Below are positions 1 through 8,319 of a stretch of 64,000 bases of DNA, piece by piece. The stretch comes from DAOPYU01 sp942493245. Lineage in GTDB: Bacteria > Sumerlaeota > Sumerlaeia > UBA8349. Under the pieces are notes generated by a model. The model saw only the letters and a list, made by a program, of their open reading frames with translations. It had not been told where the DNA came from and did not search any database. Location of the stretch: NCBI GenBank assembly GCA_942493245.1, contig OW818685.1:372001-436000 (forward strand), given 5' to 3'. The first letter of the stretch is position 1, and each line of letters starts with the position of its first letter. Made by a program: the position numbers and the translations under genes.

Positions 1-798
1 CCCGACCCGGGTGGGGACGTTCAGGTTGAAAACAAACTCTTGCAGGCTTTGACGCACCTGCGTGTAGGTCATGTTGTCGTAGCGGATGAAAGGAGCGCAG
101 TAGGTGTCGATGCTGGACCACGCCTGCGCGCCGGCCGTTTCGCCCTGGGTGGTGAAGGTGGAGTTGACCACCTGCCCCAGAAACGCGCGCAAATGCTTGG
201 CCGGACGGCTTTCAACCTTGCCCGGTACCCCGCCGAACCCGTCCTGAAGCAGCTGGCGCAGATCCCACCCGGCGCAGTAGGGGCCCATCCACCCGAGATC
301 GTGAATATGGATGGCGCCACTTTCATAGGCGTCGCGTACCTCGGAGGGATAGACTTCGTGGAGCCAGTAGTTCTTGGTGAAAAACTCGCGCACGTAATTG
401 TTGAGGCCCTGAACGCTCTTCTGGGCGTTGGCGTTTTCCTTCACGCGCCAGTCCTGATCGTTCAGGTACCCGGAGAACATGTCGATCGTCGCGCCGATCA
501 GGGCGTTTATCTCGCGCGCGCCCTTGCGTTTCTCGCGATAGAGAATGAACGCCTTGGCCGTCTGGTCGTGACCGCGTTTGATGAGGACGCGCTCAATGGT
601 GTCCTGAATGAACTCCACTTCGGCCACCCGGCTTTTCCCGTTCATCGCCACGTCGGCGATGACCAGTTCGGTCAGGTGAGTGGCCAGCGCGAAATCCGAC
701 CCGCCACAGGCCTGCGCCGCCTTGAAAATCGCCCAGGTGATTTTCTCGGGTTGGAACTTCTCAAGTCTTCCGTCACGTTTACGAATTTGTTCGATCAT
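1..798 (-). CDS. nrdD: Anaerobic ribonucleoside-triphosphate reductase, N-terminal part (cut by window edge)
   Basis: Reading the minus strand from the ATG at 798 gives 266 codons without a stop down to base 1. The protein begins MIEQIRKRDGRLEKFQPEKI, a typical ATP-cone allosteric domain (about residues 1-95). It continues into the class III catalytic region, with GAIHIHDLGWMGPYCAGWDL and then VNSTFTTQGETAGAQAWSS. NrdD reduces ribonucleoside triphosphates with a glycyl radical installed by the partner activase NrdG under anoxia. The glycyl-radical C-terminus lies outside the window. AGAGGA eight bases upstream supports this start. A promoter with NrdR-type sites lies about 400 bp upstream. 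Family is certain; the rest of the gene cannot be seen. Confidence 0.93.
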   Translation of the reverse strand, partial: MIEQIRKRDGRLEKFQPEKITWAIFKAAQACGGSDFALATHLTELVIADVAMNGKSRVAEVEFIQDTIERVLIKRGHDQTAKAFILYREKRKGAREINALIGATIDMFSGYLNDQDWRVKENANAQKSVQGLNNYVREFFTKNYWLHEVYPSEVRDAYESGAIHIHDLGWMGPYCAGWDLRQLLQDGFGGVPGKVESRPAKHLRAFLGQVVNSTFTTQGETAGAQAWSSIDTYCAPFIRYDNMTYTQVRQSLQEFVFNLNVPTRVG

Positions 799-1728
799 GG
801 CCGTTTTCCTCTCGGAACAGGGAGTGGGAACAGACTGCTGACGAAACAACGAGAACCGGAACTGGAAATGCCACAAGACCGAGGTCTCTGGCTCAACAAT
901 GAGGATCCGCCGCTTGAACGCCTGCTGAAGTTGTATCTAGAACATCAACTCTATTTATCACACGCTCCCCGGAGAAAAGCGGCGCCGAACGCCACCGCAC
1001 ACACGAGGAGAAAAAGAAAATCTTGTCTCCATCCAGATCGCACACACAAACAACAGAGCGATTCGGCACACTCGTGGCCCGAAATACAGCCTGTCGAATC
1101 CCTCCTTGTTGCCCAAGGACGCATACTGGAGTTTGGGAAGACCCATTGGAAACCCACGCCCTGAAAACTGCGCGACCCAAGGCTGGGTCACCACATCGAG
1201 ACACAAGATATAGTACCCCAGTTTCAAAGTCAACACAAAATATGAGGAAGGAGGCCGGTTTTGCCGGAAAGCGCAAGAACATTCATTTTCCGGAACTTGC
1301 GTGTCGGATTGCTTGCCTGAATGCAGCGCCTGCGATGCAATTTGAGGGGAGAAAAGCGGGGACGGGCGGAAAAATATGCCGGGAGGGGGGAGGTCTCCCC
1401 GTTTTTCTGTTTCGCGATTGGCTCTGGGGCAGACTGAACCACGATACGTATTCTTTTCAGCACTGAAATAGATGAGCGACAAGGGGCGTAAGCCCGTTTT
1501 CGTCATCCAGAAAAACATAGGGATGATGTGAAAAACAAAAACGTTCGTAAGACAGATACGGTTCGTATAATCCTTGTGTAACCCCGCCGGGAAGCTGGAG
1601 TTCCAGAGCGTCTGACGATTCTTCTTTTATCCCTCTGTTTTACGTGGTTCAATAAGGTTCGTGTGGCCGGGCGCCACCGAACTCCCGCGGTTCTCTTCCG
1701 CAGGTTCTCACAGCAAGGCTCTCGTTAC
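799..1728. other. Intergenic region between nrdD and the dinG-like gene
   Basis: Long non-coding stretch between divergent genes. Open frames on both strands here have no recognisable protein content. It holds the nrdD promoter/operator described separately and an AT-richer segment at about 1450-1660. That segment has a perfect TATAAT at 1566-1571 on the plus strand with only a weak -35 (GTTCGT at 1543-1548), a candidate promoter for the helicase gene. GTTC occurs repeatedly near it (1543, 1561, 1647, 1657). Confidence 0.5.
1201..1248 (-). promoter_or_regulatory. Promoter overlapped by two NrdR-box-like operators
   Basis: On the minus strand TTGACT (1233-1228) and TATCTT (1210-1205) are separated by 17 bp, a good sigma-70-type promoter firing toward nrdD. 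The 16-mer at 1201-1216 matches the NrdR box consensus acaCwAtATaTwGtgt at 13 of 16 positions on the minus strand and covers the -10. A second 16-mer at 1233-1248 matches at 11 of 16 and abuts the -35. The gap between them is 16 bp, the tandem spacing typical of NrdR operators. The predicted transcript would have a leader of about 400 nt before the nrdD ATG. Known: NrdR represses RNR operons across bacteria. Inferred: this is the nrdD promoter. Confidence 0.6.
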
Positions 1729-4305
1729 ATGGCGCAACAATCCTCTCCTCCCGATTCTCTCCAGGACATCTCCCGATGGATGCTGCCCGAAGCGCGCGAG
1801 CAGGTGCGTGCCGCCATTGATGAATGCGGAGGCGATGAGGTCTTCTTTGTCGGTTTTCCGAACGCCGAGGGCGTGGTCGAGGCGGTCGAACCCTGCGCCT
1901 TCGGGAACGAGAACGCCGTGCCGGTTGTCGAGCAGATGGTGCGTCCGGGTTGCGTGGTCATCCACAACCATCCCAGCGGCGATCTGCGTCCCTCGCAGGC
2001 CGACATCGAGATCGCCTCGCGTCTGGGTTCCCAGGGGGTGGGCAGTTTCATTCTCGACAACATGGCCAGCCACATCCGGATCATTGTCAAGCCGATCCCT
2101 CCGGAGGAACGCAAGTTTCTCGACGTGCGCACGCTCGAGAAGATGCTGGGGCCGGGTGGCCAGCTCGCCGCGGCCATGTCTGGTTATGAACACCGTCCCC
2201 AGCAGACCTCGATGTTGCGGGCCGTGACCGAGGCGTTCAACGATGACGGAATTGCGGTCATTGAGGCCGGAACGGGCACCGGCAAGTCGCTTGCCTATCT
2301 TCTGCCCGCCATCCACTGGGCGAAGGCCAACAAGGAAAAGGTGGTCATCAGTACCAACACGATCAACCTGCAGGAACAGCTGATCGCCAAGGATCTGCCT
2401 TTTCTGAGTCGGCGTCTGGGGTTGGAGTTTCGCGCCGAACTCATGAAGGGACGGAACAATTACCTGTGCCGCCGCAAGGCCGAGTACCTGCACGCCACTC
2501 CCGACTTTTTCGCCGAGGAGACCGCCGCCGGTCAGCTCGCCGCCATCCTCGAGTGGAGCAAAACCACCCAGGACGGCAGTTTGAGCGACCTGTCGTTTGT
2601 CCCCGAGTTCGACATCTGGGAGCAGGTGGCCTGCGACCCGGACAACTGTCTGCGCGTGCGGTGCAAGCATTACCAGAACTGCCATTTCTTTCAGGCGCGG
2701 CGCCGGGCTGCCATGGCCGACCTCCTGGTCGCCAACCACCACCTGGTCATGGCCGATCTGGCTGTCCGGCTCGAAACGCACAATTACACTTCGGTGGCCG
2801 TCCTGCCGCCCTACAAACGCCTGATTTTCGACGAGGCGCACAATGTCGAGAGTGTGGCCACCCAGTATTTCGGGATCGTCATTACCCGCCGGACCCTCGC
2901 GCGCCTTCTGACCCGCCTGGTCCATCGCGAACGCTCGCACATCGGCCTGCTGCCCTTTCTGCGCGACCGGCTGATCATGCTCAACTACAAATTACCCGAT
3001 GCCAACGTCCAGCGCGCCGTCACGCTCATCGCCGATACCCTCATTCCTCTGCGTCAGCAGTTGACCCAGACGTTCACGAGTCTGATGGACCTGTGCGCCG
3101 AGGGGGTATGCGATCTGCAGGGGGAATCGCTGCGTCCGCGCGCGGAGATCAAACTGCGCATTGTTCCGGAGGTGGAGGAAAGCATCTTCTGGCGCGACCG
3201 TCTGCGCCGCGCCATTGACGCCGTCACGGCCCAGATGGCCAGTCTCTCGCGCGGCCTGCGCGAGGTCAGCGACGCCCTGCGCAAACTGCCCGAGGAACCG
3301 CGCGCCGAACTCGATCCGCCTGCCGGAGAATTGCGTTCCCTCTCGAACCGCCTGGCGGCCCGCGCCGACGAGTTCAAGAATTTCCACACGGTGGGCGAAA
3401 ATCAGTGCCGCTGGATCGAGATCTACCAGCGCGAGAAGGGCACTCCGCCATCGGTCAAACTGGTTTCGCTTCCGCTTGAGATTCAGGGACACCTCAGCCG
3501 GAGTATCTATGCCACCACCCCCACGGTGGTCATGACCTCGGCCACCCTGAGTGTCGAGAGCCGTTTCGATTTCTTCCTCACGCAGGTGGGTCTCGACGAC
3601 GAGTTTGCCGAGTCCGACACACGCGACCGCGTGGCCACGCTGCAACTCGACACCCCCTTCGACTTCGATCGTCAGGCGTTTGTCGGGGTGCCGGTGGACA
3701 TTCCAGAACCCCTCGAACGCGGGTTTGCCGACTCGGCGGCCCAGTTTCTTCTCAATGCGTTGCAGATTTCGCGGGGCGGCGCTTTTGTGCTTTTCACCTC
3801 GTATTCGCAGCTCAACGATTTCCACAACCGGCTTGCGCCCATCCTCAGCGGTCTCGGGTACACCTGCATGAAACAGGGCGCCGAGAATCGCCAGGTGCTT
3901 CTGCAACGCTTCCGCAACGACCGCACTTCGATTCTGTTTGCCACGTCGAGCTTCTGGGAAGGGGTGGACGTGCCGGGCGACGCCCTGCGCCTGCTCGTGC
4001 TGGTGAAACTCCCCTTTGGCGTTCCCACCGACCCGTTGCTTCAGGCGCGGGTCGAGCGGCTCGAGTCCAAGGGCGTGGATGCGTTTCAGGAGTACAGTGT
4101 CCCCCAGGCCGTCATTCGTTTCAAACAAGGCTTTGGCCGTCTCATCCGCACTCGCGAGGATCGTGGCGCCGTGCTGGTGCTCGATAAGCGTGTGGTGACC
4201 AAGCGCTACGGTTTGACCTTTCTCAACTCGCTTCCCTCCAATGTTATCCACCGTCTTCCCGCCTTCGATCTGCTGGCCGACTTGCAGACATTCTTTGCGA
4301 AGTGA
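1729..4305 (+). CDS. DinG/XPD-type DNA helicase with N-terminal RadC-like JAB domain
   Basis: 858 aa from the ATG at 1729; an in-frame GTG lies 22 codons upstream. Residues ~1-130 form a JAB/MPN domain with the RadC-type JAMM signature HNHPSGDLRPSQAD (79-92). Then comes a superfamily 2 helicase of the DinG/XPD group: Walker A GTGTGKS (181-187), DEAH (368-371) and a C-terminal helicase domain with SSFWEGVDVPGD and a QGFGRLIR motif VI. Cysteines at 247, 302/307, 312 and 318 fit the XPD/DinG 4Fe-4S cluster ligands. DinG-like enzymes unwind 5'-3' and resolve R-loops and forked DNA. JAB domains are metallopeptidases or inactive scaffolds; the HxHPSG...D ligands here are intact. Single gene, with no partner on its strand nearby. 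Confidence 0.88.
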   Translation: MAQQSSPPDSLQDISRWMLPEAREQVRAAIDECGGDEVFFVGFPNAEGVVEAVEPCAFGNENAVPVVEQMVRPGCVVIHNHPSGDLRPSQADIEIASRLGSQGVGSFILDNMASHIRIIVKPIPPEERKFLDVRTLEKMLGPGGQLAAAMSGYEHRPQQTSMLRAVTEAFNDDGIAVIEAGTGTGKSLAYLLPAIHWAKANKEKVVISTNTINLQEQLIAKDLPFLSRRLGLEFRAELMKGRNNYLCRRKAEYLHATPDFFAEETAAGQLAAILEWSKTTQDGSLSDLSFVPEFDIWEQVACDPDNCLRVRCKHYQNCHFFQARRRAAMADLLVANHHLVMADLAVRLETHNYTSVAVLPPYKRLIFDEAHNVESVATQYFGIVITRRTLARLLTRLVHRERSHIGLLPFLRDRLIMLNYKLPDANVQRAVTLIADTLIPLRQQLTQTFTSLMDLCAEGVCDLQGESLRPRAEIKLRIVPEVEESIFWRDRLRRAIDAVTAQMASLSRGLREVSDALRKLPEEPRAELDPPAGELRSLSNRLAARADEFKNFHTVGENQCRWIEIYQREKGTPPSVKLVSLPLEIQGHLSRSIYATTPTVVMTSATLSVESRFDFFLTQVGLDDEFAESDTRDRVATLQLDTPFDFDRQAFVGVPVDIPEPLERGFADSAAQFLLNALQISRGGAFVLFTSYSQLNDFHNRLAPILSGLGYTCMKQGAENRQVLLQRFRNDRTSILFATSSFWEGVDVPGDALRLLVLVKLPFGVPTDPLLQARVERLESKGVDAFQEYSVPQAVIRFKQGFGRLIRTREDRGAVLVLDKRVVTKRYGLTFLNSLPSNVIHRLPAFDLLADLQTFFAK

Positions 4306-4577
4306 CGATTCTCAGGCGCCAGGGCATCGGGTCCGATTTTGCGCATCCTGATACGGAATTTGCTTGTACTGGCGCGGAAGATGGAAAATATATTCAGAAA
4401 ATGCCCGTATAACAGGTTGATCTGAATGAAGATAGGGTGATCGAAAATAAATCGTCCGCCCCGCTAAAGTTTCGTGCCAACAATGCCGATAAAGCTTTAT
4501 GGGGTTTATGACAGAAGGCCCCTTGGTGGTTCTATCTGGAAACATCTGGTCTAATTGAATTGAGGAGGTTTGGGATC
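4306..4577. other. Intergenic region upstream of the secreted protein
   Basis: 272 bp between co-oriented genes. I see no hairpin terminator after the helicase and no convincing promoter pair. The only clear element is the AGGAGG just before the 4578 start. Confidence 0.4.
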
Positions 4578-5744
4578 ATGAGAAAACAACGGTTGGTGGC
4601 TCAAATGGGGCTGTTTGCCCTGGTTCTACTGCTCGGAATTCCCCTGTGTCTGGCGGCCAAGCCGGGACAGGGCGGAAAACCCCCGGAAAAGATCTCCGGG
4701 TATCGCATCAAATACACCCAGTGTGCCGTCCAAATCGCGTCGGACAAGAGTCTTTTGGTGACGGATGCCGTTGGAGCAGACAGCAGCCTGAAGATTCAGT
4801 ATTTCAAGAATCTCCCCAGCGGGTTGGTTTTCGATGATGGGATCTCGACCAGCACGGCGGACGCAATTTACCTGACCGCCGGCTCGGTCATCCCCGAGGT
4901 TCAGATCCAGGGCAATTTCGGGCAGGTGTTCACGCAGGCGCCCATCGTCTCCATCGCGACGAGCGATACGCTGGCGAAAGTGTTTTCGTCGGACGCTTGT
5001 GTCAACTTCATCGAAGCGCGCGAGCTGGGGTATGTCAAGATGGCCGCCGCGGCCGATTCGTCCGCCGGACAGTATGCGACCACGTCCATTCAGACGAGCG
5101 GCACCGCCGCTCTGAAGATTCACCTGACCGGGGTGATTCTGGAAAATCTGGTTACGTCGCAGTCGGTCACCTCGCTCATGGCCTATTCGAAGAAATACGT
5201 CAACAAGGGGCAGCCGGCGCTTGCGCCTCCCGCGAAACCCGTCAGCCTGGCGGGTATCGGTCGCGTGACCCCGACGGCGTTGGCCGACCTGACGAGCAGT
5301 TACACGCTGACGGCCAATGGAATCGGCAGCCTTCAGACCAAAGGCGCGCCGATTACTCCCGACAGCATTTTGAGTACGGGTAAGATCGGTAAGATCCAAG
5401 CCTTGGAGGCCAAGTTCAGCGGAACGACAATCGGCGGACTCGTGGGCCGGACTCCCGCGGAAGGCGTGCTCCCGGTTGTCATCTCGGCGCCGGATATGGG
5501 GATGATCTACGGCCAGGCGGGCGTGCATGGCGTTTTCAACGCCGGTGTGGACGCGTTGGGTCAACCCACTCATCAGGGGATGATTCAGAAGATTTCCACC
5601 AAGCCCAACAGCGGCGCTCTCTCGGGTATTGCCCATGTCAAGGCGGGCAGCACAATCAAACTTGTACCCTCGGAAGCGCCCAACTTCATCATCTGCGCGG
5701 ACGATCCGGCGAACCACCCCACGCCGCCGCCTGCCGATATCTGA
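4578..5744 (+). CDS. Secreted protein of unknown function, paralogue of the gene at 21750
   Basis: 388 aa. The ATG at 4578 follows AGGAGG with good spacing; a longer frame start at 4560 lies before this ribosome binding site. Residues 1-27 form a signal peptide ending PLCLAA. The mature part is rich in Gly, Ser, Thr and Ile in short alternating strands, as in repetitive beta proteins, with no enzyme motif I recognise. Residues 42-155 align with residues 131-245 of the protein encoded at 21750, sharing SLKIQYFKNLPSG versus TLKIRYQATLPAG and QIQGNFGQVFTQAPI versus DIEGHMGRIYTEAPI. The C-terminus ends in a proline-rich tail. Likely extracellular or surface-associated. A long hairpin follows the stop. 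Confidence 0.75.
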   Translation: MRKQRLVAQMGLFALVLLLGIPLCLAAKPGQGGKPPEKISGYRIKYTQCAVQIASDKSLLVTDAVGADSSLKIQYFKNLPSGLVFDDGISTSTADAIYLTAGSVIPEVQIQGNFGQVFTQAPIVSIATSDTLAKVFSSDACVNFIEARELGYVKMAAAADSSAGQYATTSIQTSGTAALKIHLTGVILENLVTSQSVTSLMAYSKKYVNKGQPALAPPAKPVSLAGIGRVTPTALADLTSSYTLTANGIGSLQTKGAPITPDSILSTGKIGKIQALEAKFSGTTIGGLVGRTPAEGVLPVVISAPDMGMIYGQAGVHGVFNAGVDALGQPTHQGMIQKISTKPNSGALSGIAHVKAGSTIKLVPSEAPNFIICADDPANHPTPPPADI

Positions 5745-5758
5745 CAGATATCGCTTGA

Positions 5759-5824
5759 TTGCCCCCCATAAATGATTTGAGACGCATGCAACCGCATGCG
5801 TCTCAAATCATTCATGGGGGGCAA
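5759..5824 (+). terminator. 31-bp near-perfect hairpin after the secreted-protein gene
   Basis: The arms 5759-5789 and 5794-5824 are complementary over 31 bp with a single A-C mismatch and a four-base loop (AACC). It starts 15 bases after the stop at 5744. There is no T-run after it, so it is not a classical intrinsic terminator. It may instead stop or protect the transcript, or be a small palindromic insertion. Confidence 0.7.
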
Positions 5825-6017
5825 CATTTCCATCCATTTTATCTTTGAACCGCAGTTGAACGTTCCATCCACGGCTTTCCTTTCAGGCGGGCGAGTGTAG
5901 GCAATACGGACCGCAATTTTGATCCGATCGCAGTCGCTGAAAGGGCTGACACGGGAGCCTTCCCCTTCAAGGGCTGAAAGCCCGCTCCAAATGAAGCAGA
6001 ACCCAACGGGCGGAATC

Positions 6018-6170
6018 GTAATCCCCAGAATCCCGCAAAGCCGCCAAAAACCACAACCGCGCCAATCAGGAGATTGGCGATCCCAGGAGGGCGTTTCCTT
6101 CACAAGATGCGAAGACTGCAATTTTCGCGGTTTTATTCGGTTGCGGCTCCGCTGCGCCAGGGTCTTCGGG
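6018..6170 (+). repeat. Dispersed ~150-bp intergenic repeat, copy A
   Basis: This segment is closely similar to 21375-21545. Both contain the hairpin CGCCAATC-AGGA-GATTGGCG (6060-6079 here), then AGACTGCAATTTTCG, then a GGTTGCGGCTCCGCTGCGCC end (6139-6158). The hairpin alone recurs at 49573-49592. Non-coding; open frames across it are accidental. Confidence 0.65.
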
Positions 6171-6206
6171 TTTATCGCACAGGGCGCTTCAACCCCCAAC
6201 ACCGCT

Positions 6207-6500
6207 TCACATCTGTTGTTCAAACGGCAGTTGGCGTTTACGGAATTCGTCGTGGGCCTGGCGGCGGCAGGCGCCGCACAGTGTGAAGAGGTAACTTTCG
6301 TGGACCTCGTCTTCCGCTTCCTGCGGGTCCACCCCGCCGAGTTGTTCGTAGAGTTCGCGCAATTCGGCGCCCGCATCGCGTTCGAGATCTTCGGCGGTGA
6401 ATTCGGGCGGGGTGGGATCGGCAAACATTTCGACCTTGAGCCGAAACGCGATTTCCGGCTTGGCGATCGTTTTGCCGCAACTTTCACAAATCTGTTTCAT
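6207..6500 (-). CDS. Small zinc-ribbon-like protein
   Basis: 97 aa, start ATG at 6500. It carries two CxxC pairs, CESCGK near residues 5-8 and CGAC near 74-77. These would bind one zinc, separated by an acidic helical stretch rich in Glu and Asp. It lies 33 bp downstream of the metallo-hydrolase gene on the same strand and is probably the last gene of that transcript. No named family recognised; an accessory or adaptor role is only a guess. Confidence 0.7.
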   Translation of the reverse strand: MKQICESCGKTIAKPEIAFRLKVEMFADPTPPEFTAEDLERDAGAELRELYEQLGGVDPQEAEDEVHESYLFTLCGACRRQAHDEFRKRQLPFEQQM

Positions 6501-6533
6501 GATCGCAATCCCTGTTGAATCGTCAAACCCGCC

Positions 6534-7319
6534 TCAAACCACGAGATCATCGGGAATTTCGAGAATCTGCCCGTCGTACAACAGCTGCGCTTCCGGGGGC
6601 AGCATCGCGTTGGTCTCGAAGTGCTCCAGGTAGCAGGAAATATGGGTGAACCAGGTCCGCTTCGCGCCCACCTTGCGACTGAACGCCAGCGCTTCTTCGA
6701 GGCTGAAGTGGGTGTCGTGGGGGGTGTGGCGCAAGGCGTCCACCACCAGCACGTCCACCCCGCGCACCTGCTCCAGACTGTCGGGGGGCACCTGGCTGCA
6801 ATCGGTCAGGTAGGCGAACCGGCGGCCCAGGCGAAACCCGAACACATCCACGACCCCATGCTTGAGGGCGATGGGAACGACTTCCAGCCCGTTGACGTCA
6901 AAGGCCTGTCCAGCAAGCACCTCGTGCAGATCCAGGTGGGGCAGACCTCCCCCCACCTGCACGGGGTTGAAACAGTAGTCGAACCGGGTTCGCAGCACCT
7001 GCAGGGTCGCGCCGTTGCAGTAAACCGGAATCGCCCCTTCCTGGCGGAAGTTGTACACGCGCAGGTCGTCAATTCCGTTGATATGATCGGCGTGCGGGTG
7101 GGTCACCAGCAGGGCGTCTATTCGAGGCATTTTATAGCGCAAAGCCTGTTCCCGGAAGTCCGTCGAACAGTCAATCAGGAATTTCCCGCCCGGGTGCTCG
7201 ACGTACACGCTGCACCGCAGACGTTTGTTCTCGGGAACGGTGGAACGGCACGTGGCGCAATCGCACCCGACCATGGGAACGCCCACAGAAGTCCCCGAAC
7301 CTAAGATCGTAATACGCAT
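6534..7319 (-). CDS. PhnP-like metallo-beta-lactamase-fold hydrolase
   Basis: 261 aa. Start taken at the ATG at 7319 (MRITILGSG), preceded by GAGGAG; the frame is open 25 codons further up without support. N-terminal GSGTSVGVPMVGCDCATC resembles the PhnP group. THPHADHINGID gives the HxHxDH metal site, a Cys-Asp pair (TDCSQ) the bridging ligand, and FTHISCYLEH the C-terminal histidines. PhnP proper cleaves cyclic phosphoribosyl phosphate in phosphonate use; no other phn gene is present, so the substrate is open (a cyclic nucleotide or other phosphodiester). It sits in a three-gene cluster with the DHS-like protein upstream and the zinc-ribbon protein downstream. Confidence 0.85.
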   Translation of the reverse strand: MRITILGSGTSVGVPMVGCDCATCRSTVPENKRLRCSVYVEHPGGKFLIDCSTDFREQALRYKMPRIDALLVTHPHADHINGIDDLRVYNFRQEGAIPVYCNGATLQVLRTRFDYCFNPVQVGGGLPHLDLHEVLAGQAFDVNGLEVVPIALKHGVVDVFGFRLGRRFAYLTDCSQVPPDSLEQVRGVDVLVVDALRHTPHDTHFSLEEALAFSRKVGAKRTWFTHISCYLEHFETNAMLPPEAQLLYDGQILEIPDDLVV

Positions 7320-7365
7320 GGGAAAACCGCTCCTCGATAAAATCTGGCTCTGGGGTGACCGAAAA

Positions 7366-8319
7366 CTAGCGCAGCAGACGCTGAACCGCGCCAAAGAGCA
7401 AAGGCAGCATCAGTTCGTGGTGGCCCGTGAAACTGTACGCCTTCCCGCCTCCCTTGGTGGGTCGGGCTAGGACGTTCATGTTGGGCCGGTACTGCTGGAT
7501 CATGTCGAAGTTGGCCGCCACGAAGTTACGTGTCGGGTTGCCCACGTTGCGCGCCACATTCAACGCCTTGAGGAATACTTCGGGCATGATGACCGCCGAA
7601 CCGAAGTTCACCACCACGCCGCCGTGGTCGAGATCGGGCAGTTGCCCGGCGAGAATCTGGAAATCGCGCAGAGACCCCTTCCCGAGCGAAGCGCCGTCGG
7701 CCGTGGGGTGCTGGTGGATGATGTCGCACCCGATGGCCACGTGGACCGTCACGGGCATGCGCAGACGGACGGCGGCGGCCAGAATGCTGTATTCCTCATA
7801 GGGTACCCGGCGATCCAGAATACCCCGGCCCAGTGTGTGGCCGATCCCGAACCCGCGCTTGACCCCGTCGTTGATCAGTTCGTTCATCCACTCGCCGGTC
7901 TCGCGCGCCATGCCGAACGACCCGTCTTCCAATCCCTGTTCCACGTCCTCGCTCGTATGGCCGAAACAGGCCAGTTCAAAGTCGTGGATGGCGGCGGCGC
8001 TGTTCATGGCCACACAATTGATGATGCCCTGTTCCATGAGTTTGATGACCAGGGGCGAGAGACCGCACTTGATCAGGTGCGCGCCCATCATCCAGAGCAC
8101 CCGCTTGTTGTTGGCGGCGCCCACGACGATATGCTCGGCCAGGTCCAGCAGGTCGCGCGCCTTGAAAGTGCGCGGCAGACAGGCAAAGAAGTGGTCCAGC
8201 GTTCCGAACGCGTCGGGAACCCGGGCCATCAGCGACGGATCGAACTTGCTCTGCCGCTGGCGGATGGAATAGGTTTTGACTTCGCTCAGGTCGATGGGCC
8301 GACCGCCGGGACGGGTCAT
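7366..8319 (-). CDS. Conserved cytoplasmic protein, deoxyhypusine-synthase-like fold suspected
   Basis: 317 aa, ATG at 8319 with AAGGAG upstream. The sequence is strongly patterned: VLWMMGAHLIKCGLSPLVIK, then MNSAAAIHDFELACFG, VTVHVAIGCDIIHQHP, VVVNFGSAVIMPEVFLKAL and a C-terminal TGHHELMLPLL. The Gly-rich Rossmann-like segments and the asparagine/alanine-rich turn recall bacterial relatives of deoxyhypusine synthase, but I cannot align the lysine active site, so function is not assigned. First gene of the minus-strand cluster (46 bp before the hydrolase start). The conserved His-x-His and GHHE motifs suggest an enzyme. Confidence 0.7.
   Translation of the reverse strand: MTRPGGRPIDLSEVKTYSIRQRQSKFDPSLMARVPDAFGTLDHFFACLPRTFKARDLLDLAEHIVVGAANNKRVLWMMGAHLIKCGLSPLVIKLMEQGIINCVAMNSAAAIHDFELACFGHTSEDVEQGLEDGSFGMARETGEWMNELINDGVKRGFGIGHTLGRGILDRRVPYEEYSILAAAVRLRMPVTVHVAIGCDIIHQHPTADGASLGKGSLRDFQILAGQLPDLDHGGVVVNFGSAVIMPEVFLKALNVARNVGNPTRNFVAANFDMIQQYRPNMNVLARPTKGGGKAYSFTGHHELMLPLLFGAVQRLLR

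Noticed and set aside
1085..1125. tmRNA-like GGGATTCGACAGG phrase on the minus strand
   Set aside because: No matching 3' T-arm/CCA end or tag frame within 400 nt; the rest does not fold like tmRNA.
40..1164. Long plus-strand open frame across the nrdD start
   Set aside because: It is the antisense shadow of nrdD. The minus-strand reading gives a clear ATP cone and catalytic segment; this one shows no family.
893..1518. Minus-strand open frames between nrdD and the helicase
   Set aside because: No recognisable protein content, and they overlap the predicted promoter and leader.
4470..4500. Sigma-54-like TGGCACG on the minus strand
   Set aside because: The -12 GC is out of register by two bases, and no minus-strand gene starts there.
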